64,000 bases of DNA, from contig DASQEH010000052.1 of the NCBI GenBank assembly GCA_035633755.1, positions 1 through 64,000 on the forward strand, given 5' to 3'. Below are positions 33,527 to 43,044 of this stretch, one piece after another. The stretch is from DASQEH01 sp035633755 (GTDB lineage Bacteria; Actinomycetota; Actinomycetes; Propionibacteriales; Nocardioidaceae). The notes beneath the pieces are model-generated. The model saw nothing but the letters and a program-made list of their open reading frames with translations. It was not told the origin of the DNA and searched no databases. Within the stretch, counting starts at the first letter, position 1; the number at the start of each line of letters is the position of its first letter. The position numbers and the translations under genes are program-made.

Positions 33527-36238
33527 ATGGGTGAAGCCGGGCACAAGCTCGTCATCGTGGAGTCCCCTGCGAAGGCCCGCACGATCTCGGGCTACCTGGG
33601 CGGCGACTACATCGTGGAATCCTCGGTTGGCCACATCAGGGATCTGCCGAACAACGCCAAAGAGGTCCCGGACAAGATCAAGAAGGAGTGGTGGGGCCGC
33701 CTCGGGGTCAACGTGGATGGCGGGTTCACGCCGGTCTATGTCGTGCCGGCGGCGAAGAAGAAGCAGGTCGCGAAGCTGAAGTCGCTGCTCAAGGGCGCCG
33801 ACGTCGTCTTCCTCGCGACTGATGAGGACCGCGAGGGTGAAGCCATCGCGTGGCACCTTTTTGACGAGCTCAAGCCGAAGGTCCCCGTCCACCGGATGGT
33901 TTTTCACGAGATCACTCGTGAGGCCATCGCGGCGGCGGTTGCGGCTCCGCGTGCCATCAACGACGACCTCGTGCAGGCGCAGGAGGCTCGCCGGATCCTG
34001 GACCGGCTCTACGGGTACGAGTTGTCACCAGTCCTGTGGAAGAAGGTGATGAGTGGGCTGTCTGCCGGACGCGTGCAGTCGGTGGCCACTCGCCTGGTCG
34101 TCGACCGCGAGCGGCAGCGGATCGCCTTCCGGGCAGCGTCGTACTGGGACCTCGAAGCCATCTTCGACGCGGGCGCCGACAAGACTCCACGCACGTTCCC
34201 AGCCAAGCTGTGGAGTGTCGGTGGTCGTAGGGTTGCCCAGGGCCGTGACTTCACGTCGATCGGCAATCTCAAGGATGCCGCCGATGTCGTCCATGTCGAC
34301 GAGGAGCGTTCCGGCACCCTCGCCCGCGAGCTTGAAGGCCAGGCCTTCACGGTGAAGTCGGTGGAGGCGAAGCCGTACCGACGCGCGCCGTACGCACCCT
34401 TCCGCACCACCACGCTGCAGCAGGAGGCGTCCCGGAAGCTCGGTTACGGCTCGGCTCGCACGATGCAGATCGCACAGCGACTGTACGAGAACGGCCACAT
34501 CACCTACATGCGCACCGACTCGGTGACGCTGTCGACCACGGCTGTGACGGCCGCTCGGGCTCAGGCGGCGGAGCTGTTCGGCCGGGAGTACCTGCCGGAC
34601 GCCCCCCGGACCTATGCGAGCAAGGTCAAGAACGCCCAGGAGGCCCACGAGGCGATTCGACCGGCCGGAGACTCGTTCCGTACTCCGGCACAGACGGGGC
34701 TCAGCGGTGACGAGTTCCGGTTGTACGAGCTGATCTGGATGCGCACGGTCGCGTCGCAGATGAAGGACGCCGAAGGCCGGTCGGTGTCGGTGCGCATCGC
34801 GGCGACGACGTCGAGCGGTGAGGTGTGCGAGTTCGCCGCGAGCGGTCGCGTCATCGTGTTCCACGGCTTCTTGAAGGCCTACGTCGAGGGCGCGGACGAC
34901 CCGGACGCCGACAGGGACGACCGTGAGACGCGGCTGCCGCCGCTGGAGGTGGACGACACCGTCACGGTCGAGGCGCTGCAGCCGGCCGCTCACGAGACGC
35001 GCCCACCGGCGAGGTACACCGAGGCGACCCTTATCCGCGAGCTCGAGGAGCGCGAGATCGGTCGCCCATCGACCTATGCCGCCATCATCGGCACGATCCT
35101 CGCCCGCGGCTACGTGTACAAGAAGGGCAGTGCGTTGGTCCCCGCATGGCTGGCCTTCGCCGTGATCCGGCTGCTGGAAGAGCATTTCAGCAGGCTGGTC
35201 GACTACAACTTCACGGCAGCGATGGAGGACGTCCTGGACGAGGTGGCGGCCGGTCGCCGCGACTCCACCACCGAGCTGGCCGCGTTCTACTTCGGAACGG
35301 GGGACCAGCAGGGTCTCAAGGCTCTCGTGACTGAGCTCGGCGACATCGACGCCCGGGAGATGTCGACGTTCGAGCTCGGCGAGCAGATCGCCGTGCGGGT
35401 CGGCCGGTACGGACCGTATGTCGAGGATGCGGCCGCGAACCGCGCCAGTGTGCCCGAGGACCTGCCTCCTGACGAGCTGACGCTCGACAAGGCGAAGGAG
35501 CTGCTGGCCAACCCCAGTGGCGCCGAGCGCGTTCTCGGAAACGACCCCAGCAACGGCCGGGCTATCGTCGCGAAGAACGGTCGGTACGGCCCCTATGTCA
35601 CCGAGCAGCTGGACGACGACGCACCCAAGGCCACCAAGCCACGGACCTCGTCGCTGTTCAAGACCATGTCCGTCGAGACGGTCACGCTCGAGGATGCGTT
35701 GCGTTTGCTCACGCTGCCGCGGGTCGTCGGTGTCGACCCCGCCTCGGGCGAGGAGATCTCGGCCCTCAACGGCCGCTACGGTCCGTACCTCAAGAAGGGC
35801 ACCGACTCGCGCTCCCTCGAGTCAGAGGAGCAGTTGCTGACCATCACGTTGGATCAGGCGCTGGCGGTCTACGCCCAACCCAAGACACGGGGTGTGCGAG
35901 CTGCGGCCGGCCCTCTACGCGAGCTGGGCACCGACCCCGTGTCCGACCGTCCCGTTGTCGTGAAGGACGGCCGGTTCGGTGCCTACGTCACCGACGGCGA
36001 GTACAACGCGACATTACGCAAGGGCGATACCGTCGAAGACATCACTCTGGAACGGGCCAGCGAGCTCCTCGCCGACAAGCGGGCCAACGGGCCGGCGCCC
36101 AAGCGCACCGCGAAAGCATCCGGCGCCAAGAAGGCGACGGCCAAGAAGGCCGGCGCTAAGAAGACCAAAGCGAAGCCAGGCACAAAGAAGCCGGCCGCAG
36201 CCTCGGTGCCAGTGGCGGCGGGGGACTCTGCATCCTGA
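33527..36238 (+). CDS. topA: DNA topoisomerase I
   Basis: A 903-residue type IA topoisomerase with an ATG start and a GAGGGGGG ribosome-binding site. It opens with the TOPRIM domain (LVIVESPAKARTISGYLG; TDEDREGEAIAWH). Catalytic Tyr327 lies in TYMRTDS. The C-terminal half has four actinobacterial repeats marked NGRYGPY or similar (near 621, 690, 747 and 822) in place of zinc fingers. The tail is Lys/Ala-rich, as in Streptomyces and mycobacteria, and gives processive DNA binding. It relaxes negative supercoils. Confidence 0.96.
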   Translation: MGEAGHKLVIVESPAKARTISGYLGGDYIVESSVGHIRDLPNNAKEVPDKIKKEWWGRLGVNVDGGFTPVYVVPAAKKKQVAKLKSLLKGADVVFLATDEDREGEAIAWHLFDELKPKVPVHRMVFHEITREAIAAAVAAPRAINDDLVQAQEARRILDRLYGYELSPVLWKKVMSGLSAGRVQSVATRLVVDRERQRIAFRAASYWDLEAIFDAGADKTPRTFPAKLWSVGGRRVAQGRDFTSIGNLKDAADVVHVDEERSGTLARELEGQAFTVKSVEAKPYRRAPYAPFRTTTLQQEASRKLGYGSARTMQIAQRLYENGHITYMRTDSVTLSTTAVTAARAQAAELFGREYLPDAPRTYASKVKNAQEAHEAIRPAGDSFRTPAQTGLSGDEFRLYELIWMRTVASQMKDAEGRSVSVRIAATTSSGEVCEFAASGRVIVFHGFLKAYVEGADDPDADRDDRETRLPPLEVDDTVTVEALQPAAHETRPPARYTEATLIRELEEREIGRPSTYAAIIGTILARGYVYKKGSALVPAWLAFAVIRLLEEHFSRLVDYNFTAAMEDVLDEVAAGRRDSTTELAAFYFGTGDQQGLKALVTELGDIDAREMSTFELGEQIAVRVGRYGPYVEDAAANRASVPEDLPPDELTLDKAKELLANPSGAERVLGNDPSNGRAIVAKNGRYGPYVTEQLDDDAPKATKPRTSSLFKTMSVETVTLEDALRLLTLPRVVGVDPASGEEISALNGRYGPYLKKGTDSRSLESEEQLLTITLDQALAVYAQPKTRGVRAAAGPLRELGTDPVSDRPVVVKDGRFGAYVTDGEYNATLRKGDTVEDITLERASELLADKRANGPAPKRTAKASGAKKATAKKAGAKKTKAKPGTKKPAAASVPVAAGDSAS

Positions 36239-36260
36239 CCGAGCAGCGCGTGCCGATGTC

Positions 36261-36272
36261 TAGGCTTTGGTC
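36261..36272 (+). promoter_or_regulatory. -10 box of a probable leaderless promoter for the MFS-tmk gene
   Basis: TAGGCT at 36261-36266 lies 6 bases before the GTG at 36273. It makes that GTG a better start than the TTG at 36267, which directly abuts the box. Confidence 0.45.
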
Positions 36273-38279
36273 GTGGCTGACGTCGCGGTGACAGGCTCGA
36301 CGGGGAGCGTCCTGCGGATCACCTCGTTCCGGCGGCTGTGGATCGGCTTGGGCCTCTCCAGTCTTGGTGACTGGCTCGGCCTGCTGGCGCTCACCGCCAT
36401 GGCGAGCTCCCTGGCCGCGGACACGTACGCGGAGCAGAACTTCGCGATCGCGGGTGTGCTGTTCCTCCGGGTGCTTCCGGCTGTCGTTCTCGGTCCGTTC
36501 GCGGGGTACGTCGCCGACAGGCTGGATCGTCGCACCACCCTCATCGTGGGCGACCTGCTCCGCGGGGCCGTGTTCGCCACGATCCCGCTCGTCCACACGC
36601 TGACGTGGGTGTTCATCGCCACCGTCATCATCGAGGCGATCGGCCTGGTGTGGCTGCCGGCGAAGGACGCCACCGTGCCCAACCTGGTGCCCCGAGAGCG
36701 GCTGGAAGCAGCGAACCAGATATCCATCGCGACCACGTACGGCTCGGCCCTGCCGGCAGCTGCGCTCTTCGTGTTGCTGTCGCTGGTGACGAAGGGCTTG
36801 CACTCCTCCTTGGGCTGGCTGGACGACCCGGTGACGCTGTCGCTGTACTTCAACGCGGCCTCCTTCATCGTCTCGGGTCTGGTGATCGCGAGCCTGCACG
36901 ACATCCCCCGCGGCCCTGCCCTGGGATCCGGGAGCGGCGAGGGCATGTGGCACGTGATCCGCGACGGATGGAGCTACGTCGCGCACACCCCCCTCATCCG
37001 GGGGTTGGTCATCGGGATCACCGGCGCCTTCGCCTCCGGAGGCGTCGTGATCGCCTTGGCCCGGGTCTACGTGGAGGATCTGGGAGGCGGCGATCCCGGG
37101 TACGGGTTGCTCTTCGGAGCTGTCTTTGGAGGGCTCGCGCTGGGCATGTGGAGGGGCCCGGGGCTGCTGGTGGCGATGTCTCGGCGCCGTGTCTTCGGAG
37201 TCGCTCTGATCGGAGCGGGGGTGCTGTTGGCCGCAGTCGCGGTGGTCGCGAACCTCCCCGTCGTCACCTTCCTGGCGGTCGGCCTGGGGTTCTTCGCAGG
37301 GACGGCTTGGATCACGGGGTACACGCTCCTGGGTCTTGAGGTGGCCGACGAGATCCGCGGGCGGACGTTCGCCTTCGTGCAGACCCTCATCCGCATCGCC
37401 TTGGCCCTCGTCCTCGCCGTGGCTCCGCTTCTCGCCGGACTGCTCGGTCGGCATCGCTTTCGGGTCAACGACGATGTCGTGCTCGACTACAACGGGGCCG
37501 CGATCACGATGTTCGCCTCGGCACTCGTCATGATCGCTGTCGGCGTGTTCTCCTACTCTCAGATGAATGACCGACCAGGTACGTCGATAGCCAGTGAGCT
37601 GAGGAAGTCCCTGATGCCAGCCGCTGGTGTGTACGCCGACCGAGGTGTCTTCGTCGCGTTCGAGGGCGGCGAAGGAGCCGGCAAGTCCACGCAGGCCAGG
37701 CTGCTGGAAAGCTGGCTGGCGGAGCAGGGATACACCGTCGTACTCACTCACGAGCCGGGTGACTCGGCCGTCGGGCAGAAGCTGCGCCAGATCCTGTTGG
37801 ACCCACGGACCGGTGCGCTCGACTCGCGCGCCGAGGCGCTGCTCTATGCCGCTGACAAGGCAGAGCACGTCGAGAAGCTGGTCAGGCCCGCGCTCGCACG
37901 AGGGGCGGTGGTCGTCACCGACCGGTACGTCGACTCCACCCTCGCGTACCAGGGTGCGGGTCGCGCTCTCCAACCAGCGGAAGTCGAGCGGGTGGCTCGC
38001 TGGGCGACGGGCGATCTACGTCCGCATCTGACCGTGCTTCTCGATGTCGAGCCTCGGTTCGGCCTTGCGCGCTCCGGAGTCCCCGACCGGCTCGAGTCCG
38101 AACCGCTGGACTTCCATGCGCGGGTCCGAGAGTCGTTCCTGGCTCTGGCGGCCGCTGATCCGGAGCATTACCTCGTCATCGACGCCGGCTTGACGCCGGA
38201 GGCGATCGCGGCGGCGGTCCGGGACCGCCTGGCGCCCTGCCTGCCTCTCGCCACGCGTCAGGTTCGGGCTGAGCGATGA
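36273..38279 (+). CDS. tmk: MFS transporter-thymidylate kinase fusion
   Basis: A 668-residue two-part protein. Residues 10-430 hold about 12 membrane helices of the major facilitator superfamily (RLWIGLGLSSLGDWLG; FAGYVADRLDRRT). From about 455 a complete dTMP kinase follows: P-loop FEGGEGAGKST near 463-473, THEPG, and TDRYVDSTLAYQG with the catalytic DR motif. It phosphorylates dTMP to dTDP. The stop overlaps holB as ATGA. No other tmk is in the window, so the fused domain is probably the essential kinase. The transported substrate is unknown. Confidence 0.9.
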   Translation: MADVAVTGSTGSVLRITSFRRLWIGLGLSSLGDWLGLLALTAMASSLAADTYAEQNFAIAGVLFLRVLPAVVLGPFAGYVADRLDRRTTLIVGDLLRGAVFATIPLVHTLTWVFIATVIIEAIGLVWLPAKDATVPNLVPRERLEAANQISIATTYGSALPAAALFVLLSLVTKGLHSSLGWLDDPVTLSLYFNAASFIVSGLVIASLHDIPRGPALGSGSGEGMWHVIRDGWSYVAHTPLIRGLVIGITGAFASGGVVIALARVYVEDLGGGDPGYGLLFGAVFGGLALGMWRGPGLLVAMSRRRVFGVALIGAGVLLAAVAVVANLPVVTFLAVGLGFFAGTAWITGYTLLGLEVADEIRGRTFAFVQTLIRIALALVLAVAPLLAGLLGRHRFRVNDDVVLDYNGAAITMFASALVMIAVGVFSYSQMNDRPGTSIASELRKSLMPAAGVYADRGVFVAFEGGEGAGKSTQARLLESWLAEQGYTVVLTHEPGDSAVGQKLRQILLDPRTGALDSRAEALLYAADKAEHVEKLVRPALARGAVVVTDRYVDSTLAYQGAGRALQPAEVERVARWATGDLRPHLTVLLDVEPRFGLARSGVPDRLESEPLDFHARVRESFLALAAADPEHYLVIDAGLTPEAIAAAVRDRLAPCLPLATRQVRAER

Positions 38280-39442
38280 CCGTATGGAACGACCTGGTCG
38301 GTCAGCGGGAGGTGGTGCAGCGACTGCGGGGTGCGGTCGCCGCGGCTGGTGAAGCACTCGAGGGGGAACCCGCGGCTGGTATGACTCACGCGTGGCTGTT
38401 CACCGGGCCGCCGGGCTCCGGACGGTCCAACGCGGCGCGCGCGTTCGCCGCTGCTCTGCTCTGTGATGGGGGCGGCTGCGGCGAGTGCCTGTCGTGTCGA
38501 ACCGCGCTGGCGGGGTCACACGCCGACGTGACGATGGTCGTCACCGACCAGTCGGTGATCCGGGTCGACGTCGTGCGGGAGACCGTCCGGCTGGCAGCGC
38601 TGGCTCCCGCAGGATCCCGCTGGCAGATCATGATCGTGGAGGACGCCGATCGGCTCAACGAGCGGGCCGCCGATGCGCTCCTGAAGAGCATCGAGGAGCC
38701 ACCGCCACGCACGGTCTGGCTGCTGTGCGCGCCGACGATCGAGGATGTCGCGCCCACGATCCGCTCCCGGTGTCGTGCGCTCGTCCTCCGGACTCCGTCG
38801 ACGGCGGAGGTCGCAGAGCACCTCGTGCGCCGACTGGGGATCTCCGAGGGCGTAGCGGTCTTCGCCGCGCGAGCCTCTCAGGGGCACATCGGTCGAGCCC
38901 GTGCTCTCGCCCTCGATGAGGCGGCCCGTAACCGACGGCGTGAGGTGCTCCGCGTGCCCGCACAGCTGAGCGACCTCGGCTCCTGCATGGCCGCCGCGGC
39001 GAACCTGGCCGACGCGGCCACCGAGGACGCGACGTCGCGCAGCTCGCCACTCGACGCACGCGAGACAACTGACCTCGAGCTGGCGTACGGCGCAGGCACC
39101 AGCGGGGTGAAGCTGACGGGCTATGCCGCTGCACGCAAGGAGCTGGTCCACAACCAGAAGCAGCGGGGGCGCCGCTTGGTCCGGGACTCGATCGACAGGT
39201 TCCTGCTCGACCTCGCCTCGTTCTACCGCGACGTGCTGGCCGTTCAGCTGGGGTCGCGCTCTGAGCTGATCAACGAAGAACTGCGCTCCGAGGTAGCTAC
39301 TATGGCCAGAGGCACCACGGGGGAGCGGACGACTCAGCGGCTTGATGCGATCTTTGCTGCGCGTGAGGCTCTCGAGGGCGAGGTGGCGCCGGTACTCGCT
39401 CTTGAGTCCCTGATGATCTCGCTGAGAGGCGCAACGCAATGA
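38276..39442 (+). CDS. holB: DNA polymerase III subunit delta'
   Basis: A 388-residue clamp-loader subunit with an ATG start overlapping the tmk stop. The Walker A position reads GPPGSGRSN, with Arg for Lys, as expected for the non-catalytic delta' subunit. A zinc module CDGGGCGECLSC follows, then VVTDQSVIRVDVVRE and EDADRLNERAADALLKSIEEPP. It helps load the sliding clamp. Confidence 0.93.
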   Translation: MTVWNDLVGQREVVQRLRGAVAAAGEALEGEPAAGMTHAWLFTGPPGSGRSNAARAFAAALLCDGGGCGECLSCRTALAGSHADVTMVVTDQSVIRVDVVRETVRLAALAPAGSRWQIMIVEDADRLNERAADALLKSIEEPPPRTVWLLCAPTIEDVAPTIRSRCRALVLRTPSTAEVAEHLVRRLGISEGVAVFAARASQGHIGRARALALDEAARNRRREVLRVPAQLSDLGSCMAAAANLADAATEDATSRSSPLDARETTDLELAYGAGTSGVKLTGYAAARKELVHNQKQRGRRLVRDSIDRFLLDLASFYRDVLAVQLGSRSELINEELRSEVATMARGTTGERTTQRLDAIFAAREALEGEVAPVLALESLMISLRGATQ

Positions 39443-39516
39443 GGAGCTCGGATGGCAAACGCCGACGCCGGTCGCGACCCTGACCACGTCGCTGACCCGG
39501 TGCGTCAGGACGTGCC

Positions 39517-41127
39517 GTGAGATACCGCAATGCCGTCGCAGCCGTCCTCGTCGTCACCTGCGGACCTCTTCTCGCCTCCTGCTCCTCAGCGGACGACGCC
39601 AGCGCACCCGCATCAACAGACACTTCCGAGCGATCCGCCCCGTCGACTCCCCCGACGTCGTCGGCGCCATCGAAGTCCAGCCCCCCAGCGAGCGGTGATG
39701 AGGCGATCCCCGGCTTCGGGGCTGGCCCACCCGGCAAGGGCCTCGGGAGGTTCCACGACCAGCGCCCGGACTGGGTGAGCTGCGGCGACTCTGGCCAGAC
39801 GTGCGCCGACATCTGGGTTCCGCTGGACTACGGTGACCCGAACGGGACGGCCATCACCATCAAGGCGAAGCTCGACCCGGCAGCGGATACCGACGCCAAG
39901 GTGGGTTCCCTCTTCATCAACCCCGGAGGACCTGGTGGGTCCGGCATCGACTACCTGGACCGAGTGAAGTTCGGCTCGGCGGTCACCGACGTGTACGACG
40001 TCGTCGGCTTCGACCCGCGAGGAGTCGCTACGAGTACGCCGGTGGACTGCATCACCGACGCCGAGCTGGACGCCTTTGTCGCGGCCGACCCGTCGCCCGA
40101 CACACCGCAGGAGATCGCGGCCATGGAGGACCTCTGGGCGAACTTCACGGCCGGTTGCCAAGACCGATCCGGACCCTTGTTGCGGCACGTGTCGACGGTT
40201 GAGGTGGCGCGCGACCTCGACGTCATGCGATCCGTCGCCGGCGACAGCGACTTGTTCTACTTCGGGGGGTCGTACGGGACGTACATCGGTGCCACCTACG
40301 CCGCCCTGTTCCCCGAGCGCGTGGGCCGCATGGTGCTCGATGGCGCTGTTGACCCGCTAGCAAGACCGCTGCGCTCGCACATCGGTCAAGCGGTCGGCTT
40401 TGAGACAGCGCTCACGGAGTACCTGAACTTCTGTGTCGAGTCGGAGAGCTGTCCGCTGGGAGACGACGTCGAGACAGCCCGTGACGCCGTCGTCGACCTG
40501 TTGCAAGACCTGGATGCGAACCCGCTGCCCACGGCCAGTGGGCGTGAGCTGACAGAAGGTTTGGGCTTCCTCGGTGTCGTGCTGCCGCTCTACAGCCGCG
40601 CGACCTGGCCTTATCTCACTCAGGGATTGGAGTACGCCATCAACGGACGCGGCGATGTCCTGCTCGCGTTGGCAGACGCCTACGCCAAGCGGTCGTCCGA
40701 CGGGACGTACGCGACGAACTCCCTCGAGGTCCAGTCGGCGGTGAACTGCCTTGACCACCCCGAGCGTGCGTCACTTGACCAGATCCGGTCCACTTCGGCC
40801 AGATTCAGCAAGCTGGCCCCGGTGTTCGGACCTGTCGCAACCTGGTTCGCCTACGGATGCTCGAACTGGCCGGTCTCACGGGCGGAGCCGCTTCCGGACT
40901 TCTCGGCAGAGGGCGCGGCCCCGATCGTGGTGGTGGGCACGACACGTGACCCGGCTACCCCGTACCGGCAGGCCGTCAAGCTGGCTGAGGTACTCGAGTC
41001 CGGTGTACTGCTGACACGTGACGGTGACGGGCACGGAGCCTACGGCTCAGGCAACGCGTGCATCGACGAAGCGATTGACGCGTACCTGGCGGACAATGTG
41101 GTGCCGGAGGACGGCACTCGCTGCTGA
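39517..41127 (+). CDS. TAP-like alpha/beta hydrolase lipoprotein (tripeptidyl aminopeptidase family)
   Basis: A 536-residue secreted hydrolase with a GTG start. The signal peptide ends in a lipobox LLAS-Cys22, so it is membrane-anchored outside. A Ser/Pro-rich linker runs to about residue 65. INPGGPGGSG is the oxyanion region and YFGGSYGTYIG holds the nucleophile Ser. The C-terminal TAP domain carries the Asp in VVVGTTRDPATP and the His in DGHGAYG. It resembles the Streptomyces SlpD/SlpE proteases next to holB and probably cleaves peptides at the cell surface. Confidence 0.88.
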   Translation: MRYRNAVAAVLVVTCGPLLASCSSADDASAPASTDTSERSAPSTPPTSSAPSKSSPPASGDEAIPGFGAGPPGKGLGRFHDQRPDWVSCGDSGQTCADIWVPLDYGDPNGTAITIKAKLDPAADTDAKVGSLFINPGGPGGSGIDYLDRVKFGSAVTDVYDVVGFDPRGVATSTPVDCITDAELDAFVAADPSPDTPQEIAAMEDLWANFTAGCQDRSGPLLRHVSTVEVARDLDVMRSVAGDSDLFYFGGSYGTYIGATYAALFPERVGRMVLDGAVDPLARPLRSHIGQAVGFETALTEYLNFCVESESCPLGDDVETARDAVVDLLQDLDANPLPTASGRELTEGLGFLGVVLPLYSRATWPYLTQGLEYAINGRGDVLLALADAYAKRSSDGTYATNSLEVQSAVNCLDHPERASLDQIRSTSARFSKLAPVFGPVATWFAYGCSNWPVSRAEPLPDFSAEGAAPIVVVGTTRDPATPYRQAVKLAEVLESGVLLTRDGDGHGAYGSGNACIDEAIDAYLADNVVPEDGTRC

Positions 41128-41173
41128 GTCGCCGGCTGCTGCTCCGCGGAGCTGACTGGCCGGCCCGAAGGTT

Positions 41174-41202
41174 TTGCCCACCGCCGGGGCACTTGGTACC
41201 CT
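41174..41202 (+). promoter_or_regulatory. promoter of tRNA-Thr
   Basis: A TTGCCC -35 box at 41174-41179 and a TACCCT -10 box at 41197-41202 are separated by exactly 17 bases. The tRNA begins 33 bases after the -10 box. Confidence 0.6.
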
Positions 41203-41234
41203 CGCCAGTCGGTTCGGCACTTGTCGCGAACCGC

Positions 41235-41307
41235 GCCGCCTTAGCTCAGTCGGTAGAGCGTCTCACTCGTAATGAGAAGGTCGTCGGTTCGATTCCGACA
41301 GGCGGCT
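41235..41307 (+). tRNA. tRNA-Thr (anticodon CGT)
   Basis: A complete 73-base cloverleaf. The acceptor stem pairs GCCGCCT (41235-41241) with AGGCGGC (41300-41306). The D-arm is GCTC...GAGC, the anticodon stem TCTCA/TGAGA holds the loop CTCGTAA, and the T-arm is GTCGG-TTCGATT-CCGAC. The discriminator base is T and CCA is not encoded. The anticodon CGT reads ACG codons. Confidence 0.95.
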
Positions 41308-41514
41308 CCGCTTGGAAACCCCATGAGCAGGGCAAACAGCGCACCGACCAGACAGGATCCGGTGTTGTCATTCGCCATTCAAGTTGCTAGATGCCCCCCG
41401 CCCCGACGGCCGCTCGTTGACGCCTCAGCGCCGCGGCTATGCGGGCATCCGGTGTTCGTCATCGCATCCGAGAGGCGGCACGGGCGCTGGCGACGGTGGC
41501 GGTGATTCAGTGGC
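41308..41514. other. gene-free stretch after tRNA-Thr
   Basis: No convincing coding frame or RNA is seen. A ten-base direct repeat ATCCGGTGTT occurs at 41357 and 41447. No copy of the tRNA 3' end is found, so there is no sign of an attachment site. Confidence 0.5.
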
Positions 41515-41808
41515 TCAGCGGTTGGTCGGGACGGCTGTGACTTCAATCCAGCTGTCGTCGCCGTAGTGGACGGTGTTGCGGCATAGGTAGGGCGGTACGG
41601 GCATGTCGAACTGTGCGTAGCCTTCGCGGTTAGTGCAGGCGCTAGTCCTCACCCGGTTGGTGATTCGTGAGGTCAAGCCTGCAGACCGGTAGGTCTTGTC
41701 GCATTGCCACCTTGCAACGGTGGGACCCTGGAGCGGTGTCTCGAAGAAAATGGGTAAGTTCGACGATCTACTTGGCTGCGCCGCTACGCCACTAGAGCGT
41801 TTCCCAGT
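41515..41808 (-). pseudogene. C-terminal fragment of a cysteine-containing protein, probably broken
   Basis: A frame of 97 codons, open from a TGA at 41809-41811 to the stop at 41515-41517, has protein-like composition. It includes WQCDKTYRSAG, TSACTNREGYAQF and PPYLCRNTVHYGDDSWIEV. Three cysteines and many aromatic residues suggest a secreted domain. There is no ATG and no plausible start with a ribosome-binding site near the upstream end. It is most likely the remnant of a longer gene. The family is not recognised. Confidence 0.4.
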
Positions 41809-41903
41809 TCAGATGCACTGCCGCAAGCATCAAGATGGGGACTCAATCAACGGCTTGCTTTGTACGCCGCGCAACCCTGAAATGATCAAGCGAGGGAGCC
41901 ACC

Positions 41904-42920
41904 GTGCCGCGTGTCTATCTGCATGACTTCGCCACTGCCGACGCCGAAGCAATGGGCAAGCGGGCCGCAGCGGTGGAAGCGGCCGGCTGGGACGGGTTGC
42001 TCCTGGCGGACAGCCAGAACCTGACTCCGGATGTGTTCATTGCGCTCACCATGGCAGCTGCTGCAACAAGCCGGTTGGAACTTGGCACGGCCGTGACGAA
42101 TCCTATGACCCGACATCCGGCCGTCGTCGCGTCCGCTATTTCGTCGCTACAAGCCGCCTCCGGTGGTCGGGCCGTGCTTGGTTTGGGGCGTGGAGACTCC
42201 GCTCTGCTTCAGCTTGGGTTGCGCCCACAGCCTCGTGTGGCCTTCCAAAGTGACGCGCGGCGGATCCGCGCCTACCTGCACGGCCATACCGTCGACGAGG
42301 CCGGCTACCCCAGCCGCATTCAATGGTTACCCTCCTCGGGCTGTCGGCCGGTACCTCTGCAGATCTTCGCCAGCGGGCCGCTGCTGACTGCGGATGCGGC
42401 TTTGGTCGCTGACCGTTTGACGATCGTGGTTGGAGCCCGGCCCGAGCGCATCTCAGCGCGAGTACAAGCCGCGAAGGCCTCGCGTGAAGCGGCCGGTCTG
42501 GACCCAGCAAGTCTCGACGTCGGGGCTTACCTGATCGTCGGAGTCGATGACGACCCGACGCGAGCACGAGACTTGGTTCGCGGCAACGTCGGGATTTTCG
42601 CGCACTTCCAACGCGACGACACCGCGCTGGATCCCGCCGACGAGGCCGTGGTTGCAGCCGTCACCCAGCGGTGGGAAGAAGCTACTCACGGGCTCGCTAG
42701 CTCGGCGCAAAGCGGAGCCTTGACCGATGACTTCGTGGATCACTTCGCCTTGGTGGGAAGCCACGACCACTGCGTCTCCCGCCTACGGGAACTGTTCCGA
42801 GTGGGGATTGACCATCTCGTGCTCATCGGCGCGTCCCGAGACATCCCGCAGCAGACGGCCAACCGCAATACCACGGCCATCTTGACAGCCGTTACAGAAG
42901 CAGCCCGGGCCTTGGCCTGA
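41904..42920 (+). CDS. LLM-class flavin/F420-dependent oxidoreductase
   Basis: A 338-residue luciferase-like monooxygenase fold protein with a GTG start and a GAGGGAG ribosome-binding site. The TIM-barrel motifs are AVEAAGWDGLLLADSQN near 30, LELGTAVTNPMTRHP near 60, and AVLGLGRGDSAL near 90. The family uses FMN or F420, and actinobacterial members of this length mostly use F420. The substrate is unknown. It stands alone in the accessory region. Confidence 0.8.
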   Translation: MPRVYLHDFATADAEAMGKRAAAVEAAGWDGLLLADSQNLTPDVFIALTMAAAATSRLELGTAVTNPMTRHPAVVASAISSLQAASGGRAVLGLGRGDSALLQLGLRPQPRVAFQSDARRIRAYLHGHTVDEAGYPSRIQWLPSSGCRPVPLQIFASGPLLTADAALVADRLTIVVGARPERISARVQAAKASREAAGLDPASLDVGAYLIVGVDDDPTRARDLVRGNVGIFAHFQRDDTALDPADEAVVAAVTQRWEEATHGLASSAQSGALTDDFVDHFALVGSHDHCVSRLRELFRVGIDHLVLIGASRDIPQQTANRNTTAILTAVTEAARALA

Positions 42921-43032
42921 GCGAGGTCCATCTCGCGGCAGCCCACCACTGCCACAGCCCAATGACGTGCATCACTTGGAGCACAGTGTGGTCCGTTCGC
43001 CTCCATTGCTGCAGACCTAGCAGGAGGCCCAA

Positions 43033-43044
43033 TACGGTTTCTGC
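43033..43044 (+). promoter_or_regulatory. -10 box of a probable leaderless promoter for the acetyltransferase gene
   Basis: TACGGT at 43033-43038 is 6 bases before the ATG at 43045. An AGGAGG sequence at 43022-43027 lies too far upstream to serve well as a ribosome-binding site for this start. Confidence 0.35.

Noticed and set aside
41357..41456. Ten-base direct repeat ATCCGGTGTT after tRNA-Thr as an attachment site
   Set aside because: It does not match the tRNA 3' end, no integrase is nearby, and such a short repeat can occur by chance.
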